Part shown: one piece after another, positions 8,933-17,340 of the stretch
Numbering within the stretch: position 1 is the first letter of the stretch
Layout of the letters: each line of letters opens with the position of its first letter
DNA from: 2-02-FULL-47-50 sp964479045
GTDB lineage: Bacteria > Pseudomonadota > Gammaproteobacteria > Eutrophobiales > Eutrophobiaceae
Direction: 5' to 3'
Assembly: GCA_964479045.1 (NCBI GenBank)
Contig: CAYZJI010000008.1
Location: forward strand, 26,862 to 90,861
DNA: 64,000 nucleotides
The notes under the pieces: model-generated
The model's input: the letters and a program-made list of their open reading frames with translations, nothing else
Database searches by the model: none
What the model was told of the DNA's origin: nothing
Translations under genes and position numbers: made by a program

Positions 8933-10000
8933 ATGCCATTAGTTGCCAACACAGCATTGCCGAGCTTCGCCCGTCTGCAGGATGAGGGCGAGACTGTGAT
9001 CGGGAAGGATGTCGCCCTTCATCAGGACATCCGCGAACTGCATATCGGCCTGTTGAACATGATGCCCGATGCGGCGCTGGAAGCGACCGAGCGCCAGTTT
9101 TTCCGTCTGGTCGGCGAAAGTAACCAGATCGCGCAGTTCTACGTGCATCCGTTTTCACTCAAGGAACTGGAACGTGGCCCCGAAGCGCAAGCGCACATCA
9201 GCAAATATTACAAAACCTTTGATCAGATCAAGGATGAAGGGCTGGATGCTTTGATTATTACCGGCGCCAATGTCACCAGCCCGGAATTGTCTGAGCAGAT
9301 ATTCTGGAAACCACTGATCGACATCATCGACTGGTCATATGCAAACGTCACCTCCACGTTATGTTCCTGTCTTGCCACGCATGCGGTCATGCAGTTTCGC
9401 TATAAACAGAAACGCACACCGTTACCCGCCAAGCGCTGGGGCGTATATTCGCATAAAGTGATGAACCAGTATCACCCGTTGACTTCCGGCGTGAATACCC
9501 GGTTTGATGTGCCGCATTCACGCTTTAACCAGATCAGCCGCAAGCAATTTGAAGCGGCCAAGCTTAAAATACTGGTGGAAAGTGAAGTGGCCGGGGTGCA
9601 TCTCGCCACCAGCGAAGATGGTTTCCGTATCGTGTTCTTTCAGGGCCATCCTGAATATGATGCCATCAGCCTGCTGAAAGAATACAAACGTGAAGTCGGC
9701 CGTTATTTCCGTGGTGAAATTAATGATTACCCGCCTGTGCCGGAAAATTATTTTACTCTGAAATCTGCGGCAATCTTTGAGGAATACCAGGAACGCGTCG
9801 TAGCCGCGCGCGCCAACAAAAAGGAACCACCGGAATTTCCGGAAGACCTGATCGTGCCTGCAATAGATAACACCTGGCATGACAGCGCCGAAGCTGTCAT
9901 CAACAACTGGATCGGCAAGGTTTATCAGGTCACGCACATCGATCGGCGCAAACCGTTCCGCGATGGCATTGATCCCAAAAATCCGCTGGGTCTGGAATAA
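8933..10000 (+). CDS. metA: Homoserine O-succinyltransferase/acetyltransferase (MetA family)
   Basis: Acylates homoserine at the start of methionine synthesis. The start is set at ATG 8933 (MPLVANTALPSF, about 355 aa); an in-frame TTG 18 bases earlier is unlikely. The family catalytic residues are visible: the nucleophile Cys in CSCLATHA, and His and Glu in FQGHPEYD. ELHIGLLNMMPDAALEATERQF is the typical N-terminal block. The protein is about 45 residues longer than the E. coli enzyme, the excess being at the C-terminus. Around the position that discriminates acyl donors (TGAPxG or TGAPxE in well-studied members) this protein reads TGANVT, so succinyl versus acetyl preference cannot be read off. 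Confidence 0.92.
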   Translation: MPLVANTALPSFARLQDEGETVIGKDVALHQDIRELHIGLLNMMPDAALEATERQFFRLVGESNQIAQFYVHPFSLKELERGPEAQAHISKYYKTFDQIKDEGLDALIITGANVTSPELSEQIFWKPLIDIIDWSYANVTSTLCSCLATHAVMQFRYKQKRTPLPAKRWGVYSHKVMNQYHPLTSGVNTRFDVPHSRFNQISRKQFEAAKLKILVESEVAGVHLATSEDGFRIVFFQGHPEYDAISLLKEYKREVGRYFRGEINDYPPVPENYFTLKSAAIFEEYQERVVAARANKKEPPEFPEDLIVPAIDNTWHDSAEAVINNWIGKVYQVTHIDRRKPFRDGIDPKNPLGLE

Positions 10001-10008
10001 AATTCATA

Positions 10009-10109
10009 CCCTCCCCCTTGATGGGGGAGGGGAGGGTGGGGGTGTGAAGCACATTATGTTATTTGTTCAAGTAACCCCTCCCCTGAATCCCCTCCCGCAA
10101 GGGGAGGGG
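10009..10109. repeat. Composite palindromic element, copy B
   Basis: Left hairpin CCCTCCCCC-TTGAT-GGGGGAGGG (10009-10031), a GGGTGGGGGTG segment, an AT-rich middle, and right hairpin CCCCTCCC-GCAAG-GGGAGGGG (10089-10109). It has nearly the same length and order as copy A, 1.2 kb upstream and in the same orientation. It fills most of the metA-greB gap. Confidence 0.75.
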
Positions 10110-10149
10110 AATGCAGATATTGCCAGAATAATCAATCTTTGAACGAGCC

Positions 10150-10641
10150 ATGTCCCGCTGGCGTTCCTCATCTCCTTACATCACACCGGAAGGTTATCAA
10201 AAGCTCGAAAGTGAATTAAAAGGGCTCTGGGATCGGCGCAAAGAGGTGACCAAAGCACTGGCCGCTGCCGCCGCAGAAGGCGATCGATCCGAAAATGCTG
10301 AATATATCTACCGCAAGAAAGAACTGCGGGAAATAGATCGCCGCATCCGCTACCTGCAAAACCGCATGCCGAAACTGAAAGTAGTTTCAGAAGTTGGTGA
10401 CAAAAACAGGGTATTTTTCGGCGCCATCGTGACGCTGGAAGATGAAGAAGGTAATGAAATAACCTATCGGATCGTTGGCCCAGACGAAATCGAGCCGGAC
10501 AAAAACTACATCAGCATTGATGCGCCGATGAGCAAAGCGTTACTGGGGAAGTCAGTGGATGATGAGGTTATTGTAAAAACTGAAGGAAAGGTAAGTCGTT
10601 ATTTTGTTACAGCGATTAAATATTCAAGATACAAGATCTGA
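10150..10641 (+). CDS. greB: Transcription elongation factor GreB
   Basis: Stimulates RNA cleavage in backtracked RNA polymerase. The 163-residue protein has an N-terminal coiled coil (about 10-80), with the acidic tip of the GreB type in AEGDRSENAEYIYRKKE, followed by a C-terminal FKBP-like domain (about 85-160) containing FGAIVTLEDEEGNE and the SIDAPMSKALLGK segment. The YIYRKKELREIDRRIRYL region is characteristic of GreB rather than GreA. It ends 16 bases before the convergent Mrr-like gene, the left border of an accessory islet. Confidence 0.95.
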   Translation: MSRWRSSSPYITPEGYQKLESELKGLWDRRKEVTKALAAAAAEGDRSENAEYIYRKKELREIDRRIRYLQNRMPKLKVVSEVGDKNRVFFGAIVTLEDEEGNEITYRIVGPDEIEPDKNYISIDAPMSKALLGKSVDDEVIVKTEGKVSRYFVTAIKYSRYKI

Positions 10642-10657
10642 TTCAGTTATTATTGTA

Positions 10658-11590
10658 TTAACTTGATTCCTCATCAAAATAATCGCTATCAATTTTTGGA
10701 ATCTTAAGAGTTCTAGATGTGATGCCTACTTCGTGGTCAATCATTAATTCTGCCAACTTCATACCATCAACAAGAACTATTCTTTCAATAGATTTTGCAA
10801 ATTCTATGGCTTGAGATGTAAAGGTGGAGGTTGTAATAAAGACTCCTTTATTTGCACGTTGCCCGGCTAAGGCACCGTAAAAACCTTGAATTTCTGGCCT
10901 ACCAACAACATTTTGCCATCGCTTTGCTTGAACATAGACTTTTTCCAAACCAAGTTTATCTAGTGATATAACTCCATCAATGCCACCATCGCTGACACCG
11001 CCTACATGTATAAGATCATGTCTGCTTGTCCCATATCCCATTCTGTGAAGAAGATCTAATACAATTGTTTCAAAAAATGAAGGAGAAACATTTAATAGCA
11101 CTTCAATTAATTCAGTCGTAACAGATTCCCTCAATTCAGATATAGCATCGCCTAAACGGTCATCTGGACTTGCAAGTGCCGATGTGGTTATGTGATCCTG
11201 GGAATATTCAGAAGAGTGGACTGTGTTGATCTCCATTGGTTGTCGAAGAATTACATTCATAAAACCAATTGCTAATTGCTCTACTTCTTTCTGACTAAGA
11301 GGAGTTGGATGGGAATTGACGAAATCAATTCCCTTTTCTGTAAGTTTCCAAAAACCTCTGCGAGTGCTAGAAGATAAACCAGCCCTTTTAAGTCTATCAT
11401 GTGCCCACCCGGCACGATTCTTATAAACACGCTGTATACCACTAGGAAGAAGTTCTTGTTTATCGGATTCAGATAGGCCTAGTATTTTAGCTGCTTCATC
11501 ATGAGCATCGCGGGCATGAATACCATCAGGTTTTGTTGCTAAGATTCTTAGAATGGGTTCAATAAACTGATCATAAGTTGGTACGGTCAT
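10658..11590 (-). CDS. Mrr-like restriction endonuclease
   Basis: Probable methylation-dependent (type IV) or related DNA endonuclease. The N-terminal 95 residues form a winged-helix Mrr_N-type DNA-binding domain (GIHARDAHDEAAK; GFWKLTEKG). The C-terminal half is a PD-(D/E)XK Mrr catalytic domain: GGVSDGGIDG with D205, then VQAK with Q221 and K223, followed by GFYGALAGQRANKGVFITTSTF. All catalytic residues are intact. No methylase or specificity gene is beside it, which suits a stand-alone Mrr. The coding sequence is clearly richer in A and T than its neighbours, suggesting transfer. It is convergent with greB. Confidence 0.9.
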   Translation of the reverse strand: MTVPTYDQFIEPILRILATKPDGIHARDAHDEAAKILGLSESDKQELLPSGIQRVYKNRAGWAHDRLKRAGLSSSTRRGFWKLTEKGIDFVNSHPTPLSQKEVEQLAIGFMNVILRQPMEINTVHSSEYSQDHITTSALASPDDRLGDAISELRESVTTELIEVLLNVSPSFFETIVLDLLHRMGYGTSRHDLIHVGGVSDGGIDGVISLDKLGLEKVYVQAKRWQNVVGRPEIQGFYGALAGQRANKGVFITTSTFTSQAIEFAKSIERIVLVDGMKLAELMIDHEVGITSRTLKIPKIDSDYFDEESS

Positions 11591-11631
11591 AACTAACCTC
11601 AGAGTAACTTTATATTTTTCCTAGATTCAAC

Positions 11632-12156
11632 CTACTCAGGTTTAAAAATATCCACAACCAACGCCTTCACCGGTTCATCGGAAGTATTTTCCCACCAGTG
11701 TGTGACACCCGCTTTTTCGATGGCGATGCTGCCGGCGGCATGTTCAATCGCGTCCGGTGAGTCGTTACGGTGTTCCATGATCTTGCCGCTGATGATGTAG
11801 GCATAGCCGGGGCGTTCGATGTGAGTGTGGATACCCACCACACCACCGGGTTCAACCGTGAATACACGGGCACGTAATTGACGGCCCGCCATTTGCGGAA
11901 AATCTTCACTGAGTTCAATAATGCCTTTCGGTTCAATGGATGCAATACCCTTGCTTTCTTTCGGACCGGTGAGTCCGTCCATCGTAACCGTTGTACTCTC
12001 GGGTGCGGGAGCAGGCGGTGTGTTGTCGGCCAGCATAATGATCTGGACTTTGTCCGGTTGGCTGTGATCATCGACTGGATGTGCATTTACCGTAGTTATC
12101 TGTGCAAGCAGAGAAATGAAACAGAGTGCGCTCGGCAAATGCTTGATTATCAACAT
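11632..12156 (-). CDS. Exported cupin-domain protein
   Basis: A predicted 174-residue periplasmic protein. A signal peptide (about 1-24, hydrophobic core ALCFISLLAQI, cleavage near VNAHP) is followed by a proline-rich linker and a single cupin barrel: GIHTHIERPGYAYIISG is the first cupin motif with His ligands, and a second motif ends in GVTHWWENTSDEP. Such small cupins bind a metal, but the substrate cannot be told. The ATG at 12156 is preferred over the GTG at 12171 because GAGGA lies about eight bases before it and the signal peptide then starts naturally. It is divergent from the toxin-antitoxin pair. Confidence 0.8.
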   Translation of the reverse strand: MLIIKHLPSALCFISLLAQITTVNAHPVDDHSQPDKVQIIMLADNTPPAPAPESTTVTMDGLTGPKESKGIASIEPKGIIELSEDFPQMAGRQLRARVFTVEPGGVVGIHTHIERPGYAYIISGKIMEHRNDSPDAIEHAAGSIAIEKAGVTHWWENTSDEPVKALVVDIFKPE

Positions 12157-12190
12157 ATCCAGAATCCTCACGGTAAATTAATCTTGTAAC

Positions 12191-12219
12191 AAGACTGAAT
12201 TTAGACTAAATTCAGTCTT
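12191..12219. promoter_or_regulatory. Perfect palindrome, likely antitoxin operator
   Basis: AAGACTGAATTTAG (12191-12204), one central A, then CTAAATTCAGTCTT (12206-12219): a 14-bp perfect inverted repeat lying 23 bases before the antitoxin ATG. Phd/YefM antitoxins autorepress by binding such palindromes, so this is the expected site. It also lies 35 bases from the divergent cupin start and could affect both promoters. Confidence 0.75.
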
Positions 12220-12242
12220 ATGCTTAAGTTTTGTTGCCAAAC

Positions 12243-12518
12243 ATGAAATATTCAACCCGGATTAAACCCATCAGCTACCTCAAGGCTAATGCCGCGGAGG
12301 TTGTGCGTCAACTCAGCAAACAGCGCCAACCGCTAGTGATTACCCAGAATGGAGAAGCCAAGGCGGTTATTCAGGATGTAGCCAGTTATGAGGAGACACA
12401 GGATACGCTCGCATTGCTGAAAATTCTGGCGTTGGGTAATAAACAGATAGAAGCAGGCCATGTTGCACCCGCAACACGAGTCATCAAGCGTTTGCGCGAG
12501 GGCAAAGGCATCGAATAA
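12243..12518 (+). CDS. Type II antitoxin, Phd/YefM family
   Basis: A 91-residue DNA-binding antitoxin. The N-terminus has the family fold (SYLKANAAEVVRQLSK, then PLVITQNGEAKAVIQD), and the C-terminal half is a charged helix that should wrap the toxin. The ATG at 12243 is used; an in-frame TTG at 12231 is less likely. The stop overlaps the toxin start by one base, so translation is coupled, the usual arrangement that keeps antitoxin in excess. The palindrome 23 bases upstream is its probable autoregulatory operator. Confidence 0.9.
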   Translation: MKYSTRIKPISYLKANAAEVVRQLSKQRQPLVITQNGEAKAVIQDVASYEETQDTLALLKILALGNKQIEAGHVAPATRVIKRLREGKGIE

Positions 12519-12850
12519 TGGAATTTGAGGTATTTCTGACCAGGGACGCGGAATCTGATCTCGAAGAGATTTACCGTTACATCGCCACAGAAGACAGTCT
12601 TGCGAAAGCTGGTCATGTACTCGACAAGATCGAGACTGCCATGGCCAATTTATCCAGATTCCCGCAGCGCGGCTCTGTTCCCGGGGAACTGATGAATCTT
12701 GGAATAAGGGATTACCGTCAGGTCTTTTTCAAACCCTATCGCATGATTTACCGGGTTATGGATAAGCGGGTATATATCTATGTGATTGCTGATGGCCGTC
12801 AGGATATGCAGTCATTACTTACCAGACGTTTATTTGCGACTGAAAAATAA
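12518..12850 (+). CDS. Type II toxin, RelE/ParE superfamily
   Basis: A 110-residue predicted toxin. The pattern EVFLTRDAESDLEEIYRYIA, FPQRGSVPGEL, YRQVFFKPYRMIYRV and VYIYVIADGRQD is that of the ParE branch, whose members inhibit DNA gyrase; RelE-like ribosome-dependent RNases share the fold, so the target is not proven. It starts within the antitoxin stop codon (one-base overlap). The reading frame is intact and complete, so the module may be active. A terminator follows directly. Confidence 0.9.
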   Translation: MEFEVFLTRDAESDLEEIYRYIATEDSLAKAGHVLDKIETAMANLSRFPQRGSVPGELMNLGIRDYRQVFFKPYRMIYRVMDKRVYIYVIADGRQDMQSLLTRRLFATEK

Positions 12851-12851
12851 A

Positions 12852-12877
12852 AAAGGGCAGGTTTGAGCCTGCCCTTT
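12852..12877. terminator. Bidirectional intrinsic terminator
   Basis: Stem AAAGGGCAGG / CCTGCCCTTT with loop TTTGAG. Read on the minus strand it is followed by TTTTATTTTT, a strong terminator for acnA. Read on the plus strand it closes the toxin-antitoxin operon with a short T run. Confidence 0.85.
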
Positions 12878-12888
12878 GATTGACTGGT

Positions 12889-12906
12889 TCCCGGCTTTCG
12901 CCGGGA
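12889..12906. repeat. Short REP-like hairpin
   Basis: TCCCGGC-TTTC-GCCGGGA followed by TGACA, a common proteobacterial extragenic palindrome type. It lies between the terminator and the acnA stop codon. Confidence 0.6.
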
Positions 12907-12911
12907 TGACA

Positions 12912-15566
12912 TCAGGCTGCGAGCTGGCGCAGTACGTAATGCAGGATGCCGCCGTTATTGTAGTACTCCCATTCTTTCGGAGTATCCACGCGCACGGTGG
13001 CTTTGAAGCGGATTTCCTTGTCACCTTTCGCCACGACAGTGACTTCCTTCGCGCCGGTCTTGAGACCTTCGATGTCATACATTTCCTTGCCGGTCAGGCC
13101 GAGACTTTCTGCCGTTTCGCCGTTCTTGAAGGTCAACGGCAACACGCCCATGCCGACGAGATTGGAACGGTGGATACGTTCAAAGCTTTCTGCAATGACC
13201 GCGCGGCAACCGAGCAACATGGTGCCCTTGGCTGCCCAGTCACGGGATGAACCTGTGCCATATTCCTTGCCGGCCAGAATAATCAACGGAATTTTTTCCG
13301 CTTGGTATTTCATGGAAGCATCATAGATGGCCATCTGTTCGTTGCTAGGTATGTGCGTGGTCATGCCGCCTTCAACACCCGGCACCAGCTTGTTACGCAG
13401 GCGGATGTTGGCAAACGTGCCGCGCATCATGACTTCATGATTGCCACGGCGCGCGCCGTAGGAATTGAAGTCCTTATGTTCAACGCCGTTGGCGATCAGG
13501 TATTTGCCGGCCGGACTGTCTTTCTTGATGGAACCGGCAGGTGAAATGTGATCCGTGGTGATGGAATCGCCCAGATAGGCCAGCACACGCGCACCGTTGA
13601 TTTGTGCGAAACCTTTCGGCTGCTTGCTCATGCCCACGAAATACGGCGGGTTGGCGATATAGGTGGATTTGTTGTCCCACGAATACTGGTTCGCCGCTGG
13701 GACTTTGATCCCACCCCAGCGTGCATCACCCTTGAACACATTCGCATAACTGCCCTGGAACATTTTCGAATTAATGGTGGAAGCAATCGCGTCGTTGATT
13801 TCCTTGCGGCTTGGCCAGATGTCTTTGAGGTATACCGGTTTGCCGTCTTTGCCGGTGCCAAGTGCATCCTTGTTCAGATCAAGATTTACGGAACCGGCGA
13901 TGGCATACGCCACAACCAGCGGCGGTGAAGCCAGATAATTCATTTTCACTTCCGCATGGACGCGGCCTTCAAAGTTGCGGTTACCGGAGATGACTGAGGA
14001 CACCACCAGATCACCCTCGGCAATGCCTTTGCTCACGGCTTCCGGCAGCGGGCCAGAGTTGCCGATACAGGTGGTGCAACCGTAACCGACGGTATCAAAG
14101 CCCATGGCTTGCAGATGCGGTATCAAACCCGCCTTCTTCAGATAATCCGTGACGACCAGTGAACCGGGGGCGAGACTGGTCTTGACCCAGGGTTTGCGGG
14201 TGAGGCCTTTTTCATGTGCCTTTTTGGCCAGCAGCCCCGCGCCGATCATGACCGAAGGATTGGAGGTGTTGGTGCATGATGTTATTGCAGCAATCACGAC
14301 GGCACCATCCGAGAGTTCATACGAATGGCTGCCATCTTTAACCGAGGCCTTGCCGGATTTGGTGCGTTTTTCAATCATCGACGGCAGGCTGGATTTGAAG
14401 ATCTGCTGCATGTCGGTGAGGGCGACGCGATCCTGCGGACGTTTCGGACCAGCAAGACTCGGTACTACGCTGCTCATATCGAGTTCGAGTACATCGGTGT
14501 AATTCGCTTCGACCTTGCTGTCACGCCACATGCCCTGCGCTTTGGCATACGCTTCCACCAATGCGACCTGATCATCAGAACGGCCGGAGAGACGCAGGTA
14601 GTTCAATGTTTCATCATCAATCGGGAAGATGCCGCAGGTCGCGCCATATTCCGGGGCCATGTTGGCAAGGGTGGCACGATCGGCGAGCGGCAGGTTGTCT
14701 AGACCGGGCCCGAAATATTCCACGAATTTTCCGACCACACCTTTCTTGCGCAGCATGTTGGTGACGGTCAGCACCAGATCGGTGGCGGTGGCGCCTTCCG
14801 GCAGTTTGCCGATGAGTTTGAAACCGACGACTTGCGGGATGAGCATGGTGATCGGCTGGCCGAGCATGGCAGCTTCGGCTTCGATACCGCCGACGCCCCA
14901 GCCGAGTACACCGAGGCCGTTGATCATGGTGGTATGGGAATCAGTACCGACCACAGTATCCGGATAGGCCTGTTCGACACCGTTCACATTACGCGTGAAT
15001 ACGGTACGGGCCAGATATTCAAGGTTCACCTGATGGCAAATGCCGGTATCGGGTGGCACCACCTTGAAATTGGAGAAGGCCTGCTGGCCCCAGCGCAGGA
15101 ACACATAACGTTCCTGATTACGTTCAAATTCGATTTCCGCATTTTTCTCGGCCGCATCCGGCTGGGCGAAGTAATCGACCATCACGGAATGATCAATGAC
15201 CAGTTCAGCCGGGGACAGCGGATTGATTTTGGCCGGATCGCCGCCGAGATGCTTCATGGCATCGCGCATGGCGGCCATATCCACTACTGCCGGTACACCG
15301 GTGAAGTCCTGCATCAGCACGCGGGCCGGGGTAAAGGCGATTTCTTTGTCCGGTTCGGCTTTCGGGTTCCAGGTGGCGAGGGCGGCAATGTCGTCCTTGG
15401 TGACGTTCACACCGTCTTCGCAGCGAAGCAGGTTTTCGAGCAGGATTTTCAGTGAAAACGGCAGCTTCGAAATGTCGTGCTTTTTGCCGACTTCCGGCAA
15501 TGAAAAGATTTCGTAGGACTTGTTATTAACTTTTAAGGTCGTGCGGCTGTTATAGCTGTTTGTCAT
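12912..15566 (-). CDS. acnA: Aconitate hydratase A
   Basis: Interconverts citrate and isocitrate in the TCA cycle and supplies isocitrate to the glyoxylate shunt. The start is set at MTNSYNSRTTLKV (884 aa), with GGGGA upstream, rather than the longer frame beginning at 15617. It belongs to the AcnA/IRP type by length and order: DFTGVPAVVDMAAMRDA near the N-terminus, GTDSHTTMINGLGVLGWGVGGIEAEA, cluster cysteines in SCTNTSNPSV and YGCTTCIGNSGPL, and the swivel domain GSSRDWAAKGT near the C-terminus. It is monocistronic and ends in a strong terminator. Confidence 0.97.
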   Translation of the reverse strand: MTNSYNSRTTLKVNNKSYEIFSLPEVGKKHDISKLPFSLKILLENLLRCEDGVNVTKDDIAALATWNPKAEPDKEIAFTPARVLMQDFTGVPAVVDMAAMRDAMKHLGGDPAKINPLSPAELVIDHSVMVDYFAQPDAAEKNAEIEFERNQERYVFLRWGQQAFSNFKVVPPDTGICHQVNLEYLARTVFTRNVNGVEQAYPDTVVGTDSHTTMINGLGVLGWGVGGIEAEAAMLGQPITMLIPQVVGFKLIGKLPEGATATDLVLTVTNMLRKKGVVGKFVEYFGPGLDNLPLADRATLANMAPEYGATCGIFPIDDETLNYLRLSGRSDDQVALVEAYAKAQGMWRDSKVEANYTDVLELDMSSVVPSLAGPKRPQDRVALTDMQQIFKSSLPSMIEKRTKSGKASVKDGSHSYELSDGAVVIAAITSCTNTSNPSVMIGAGLLAKKAHEKGLTRKPWVKTSLAPGSLVVTDYLKKAGLIPHLQAMGFDTVGYGCTTCIGNSGPLPEAVSKGIAEGDLVVSSVISGNRNFEGRVHAEVKMNYLASPPLVVAYAIAGSVNLDLNKDALGTGKDGKPVYLKDIWPSRKEINDAIASTINSKMFQGSYANVFKGDARWGGIKVPAANQYSWDNKSTYIANPPYFVGMSKQPKGFAQINGARVLAYLGDSITTDHISPAGSIKKDSPAGKYLIANGVEHKDFNSYGARRGNHEVMMRGTFANIRLRNKLVPGVEGGMTTHIPSNEQMAIYDASMKYQAEKIPLIILAGKEYGTGSSRDWAAKGTMLLGCRAVIAESFERIHRSNLVGMGVLPLTFKNGETAESLGLTGKEMYDIEGLKTGAKEVTVVAKGDKEIRFKATVRVDTPKEWEYYNNGGILHYVLRQLAA

Positions 15567-15661
15567 GTTATTCCCCGGTGCACATAAGACGTAAAAACAA
15601 AGCAGGGCATTATCCAATATTTCCCCTGCAAGTCATAGGCCAGAAGGCAGGGGAATTTATG

Positions 15662-15727
15662 CCCTCACCCCAACCCTCTCCCGGTGGAAGAGGGAGGCTA
15701 CGCGCGTTGCGCGTAGACGGGTGAGGG
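15662..15727. repeat. Composite palindromic element, copy C
   Basis: Outer arms CCCTCACCC (15662-15670) and GGGTGAGGG (15719-15727) enclose two hairpins, CCCTCT/AGAGGG (15674-15694) and CTACGCGC-GTT-GCGCGTAG (15698-15716). It is cruciform-like and lies between acnA and mnmA. It is related in style but not in detail to copies A and B. Confidence 0.7.
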
Positions 15728-15731
15728 ATTG

Positions 15732-16814
15732 TTAATGGGTGGATTCGATGATGGCACCGCCGAGGCAGATATCCCGGTCATAAAACACGACAAACTGGCC
15801 TGGAGTCACGGCCCGCTGCGGTTGTTCGAAGGTCACAGTACAATGATCAGCCAGAACCGTAAGGGTACAGGGCTGATCCGGCTGGCGGTAACGGGTTTTG
15901 GCCGCACATTTTATGGGGGTTTTGGGCGCTTCGCCGGTAATCCAATGCAGGCCGGTGGCGGTTAATAACTGGCTGTAAAGCAGGGGATGATCATGGCCCT
16001 GAGCCACGATCAGCACATTGGCCGCGATGTTTTTGCCGATGACATACCACGGCGCTTCATCGGCGCCTTTGACCCCGCCAACGCCCAGACCCTGACGCTG
16101 GCCCAGTGTATAAAAACATACGCCGTCATGGGTGCCGACGACCTGACCGTCCGGCGTGCGGATTTCGCCGGGTTGTTTCGGGATGAAACGGCTCAGAAAA
16201 TCCCGAAACGGACGCTCGCCGACAAAACAGATGCCGGTGCTGTCTTTTTTATCATGCGTGATGAGGCCGGCCTGTTTTGCGAGCCTGCGTACTTCCGCTT
16301 TTTCCAGTTCACCGACCGGAAACAAGGCCAGACCGAGTTGGGTTTGATTCAACCGGCACAGGAAATAACTCTGGTCCTTGTTTTCATCCACACCTTTCAA
16401 TAACTGATGCGCACCATCCTGATGCCGGATCCGCGCATAATGCCCCGTGGCAATGCGGTCTGCGCCGAGACGCAGGGCGTGCTCCAGAAACGCCTTGAAT
16501 TTCACTTCCTGATTGCACAACACATCCGGGTTGGGCGTGCGGCCCTGTTTGTATTCCTCCAGAAAATGACTGAACACACCATCCCAGTATTCGCGTGAGA
16601 GATCGACCGTGTTCAGGCGGATATTCAGCGTATCACAGACGTGCATGGCATCTTCGACATCCGCTTCCCACATGCAACTGCCGTCCTCGGCGCGTTCGTC
16701 CCAGTTTTTCATGAACAGGCCTTCGACGTGATAACCCTGTTCCTTGAGCAAGAGTGCGGTGACGGACGAATCCACGCCGCCGGAGAGACCGACGATGATT
16801 TTTTCTTTGGTCAT
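15732..16814 (-). CDS. mnmA: tRNA-specific 2-thiouridylase MnmA
   Basis: Uses ATP and persulfide sulfur to 2-thiolate the wobble uridine of Lys, Glu and Gln tRNAs. The 360-residue protein has the N-type PP-loop GLSGGVDSS (9-17), the catalytic cysteine C100 in PDVLCNQ and the second cysteine C196 in GICFVGER, matching the two cysteines of the E. coli enzyme. The C-terminal beta-barrel domain ends with GGAIIEST. It lies 15 bases after the Nudix gene, the conserved nudJ-mnmA pair of Gammaproteobacteria. No strong ribosome site is visible, which suits translational coupling. Confidence 0.97.
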   Translation of the reverse strand: MTKEKIIVGLSGGVDSSVTALLLKEQGYHVEGLFMKNWDERAEDGSCMWEADVEDAMHVCDTLNIRLNTVDLSREYWDGVFSHFLEEYKQGRTPNPDVLCNQEVKFKAFLEHALRLGADRIATGHYARIRHQDGAHQLLKGVDENKDQSYFLCRLNQTQLGLALFPVGELEKAEVRRLAKQAGLITHDKKDSTGICFVGERPFRDFLSRFIPKQPGEIRTPDGQVVGTHDGVCFYTLGQRQGLGVGGVKGADEAPWYVIGKNIAANVLIVAQGHDHPLLYSQLLTATGLHWITGEAPKTPIKCAAKTRYRQPDQPCTLTVLADHCTVTFEQPQRAVTPGQFVVFYDRDICLGGAIIESTH

Positions 16815-16829
16815 ACTGAAAACAACAGA

Positions 16830-17285
16830 TTAATTGCGCTGGAGGTAATGATTGATCAACTCCAGTGGATAGCGCTTGCCGGAAAGATAATCATTGATAC
16901 AGGTCAGTACCATGGTGCTGCGCATGCGTTCCTGATTGGATTCAATTTCGGCTTTGCTGAGCCAGACCGGACGAATAATGCCTTTATCGAGTTGCTGATC
17001 CGGATTATGACTTATGCATTTACCGGCAAAACAGAAACGCAGATAAACAATATCGATTCTTGGATTTGGATAAAGATACACCCCCACCAGTGATTCCGGT
17101 TCAAATTCCCACGCCGTTTCCTCGCGCACCTCGCGTTTGATGGCTTCGATCAGGGACTCATCTTTTTCCAGATGGCCGGCGGGCTGATTGAAGACAATGT
17201 GATTGTCCGCATCTTCCTCGACGAGCAAAAAACGGCCGTTATCTTCGGCGATGGCGGCGACGGTGACGTTGGGTTTCCACTGCAT
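16830..17285 (-). CDS. nudJ: Nudix hydrolase, NudJ type
   Basis: A 151-residue Nudix phosphohydrolase. The start is set at MQWKPNVTVAAI, which matches NudJ N-termini; the open frame extends 34 residues further upstream into the divergent mrpE region without support. The Nudix box is complete: GHLEKDES, then the REVREETAWEF block with its metal-binding glutamates. NudJ of E. coli removes phosphate from nucleoside tri- and diphosphates and from hydroxymethylpyrimidine diphosphate; that substrate range is inferred here from family and from its position directly upstream of mnmA. Confidence 0.88.
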   Translation of the reverse strand: MQWKPNVTVAAIAEDNGRFLLVEEDADNHIVFNQPAGHLEKDESLIEAIKREVREETAWEFEPESLVGVYLYPNPRIDIVYLRFCFAGKCISHNPDQQLDKGIIRPVWLSKAEIESNQERMRSTMVLTCINDYLSGKRYPLELINHYLQRN

Positions 17286-17340
17286 GATATTTTCCGCTCT
17301 TGTGTAGGTGACAGATGCTGAATGCGTTACACTAAAAACC

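Noticed and set aside
10658..12850. A full restriction-modification or defence island
   Set aside because: There is only one Mrr-like nuclease and one toxin-antitoxin pair; no methylase, specificity subunit, helicase or other defence gene is present.
14832..15455. Long open frame on the strand opposite acnA, and similar ones opposite glcB (1691-2314), clpA (3510-4265) and the phosphonate nucleotidyltransferase (41883-42746)
   Set aside because: They lie wholly inside well-recognised genes, show no family motif and have low-complexity, shadow-like composition.
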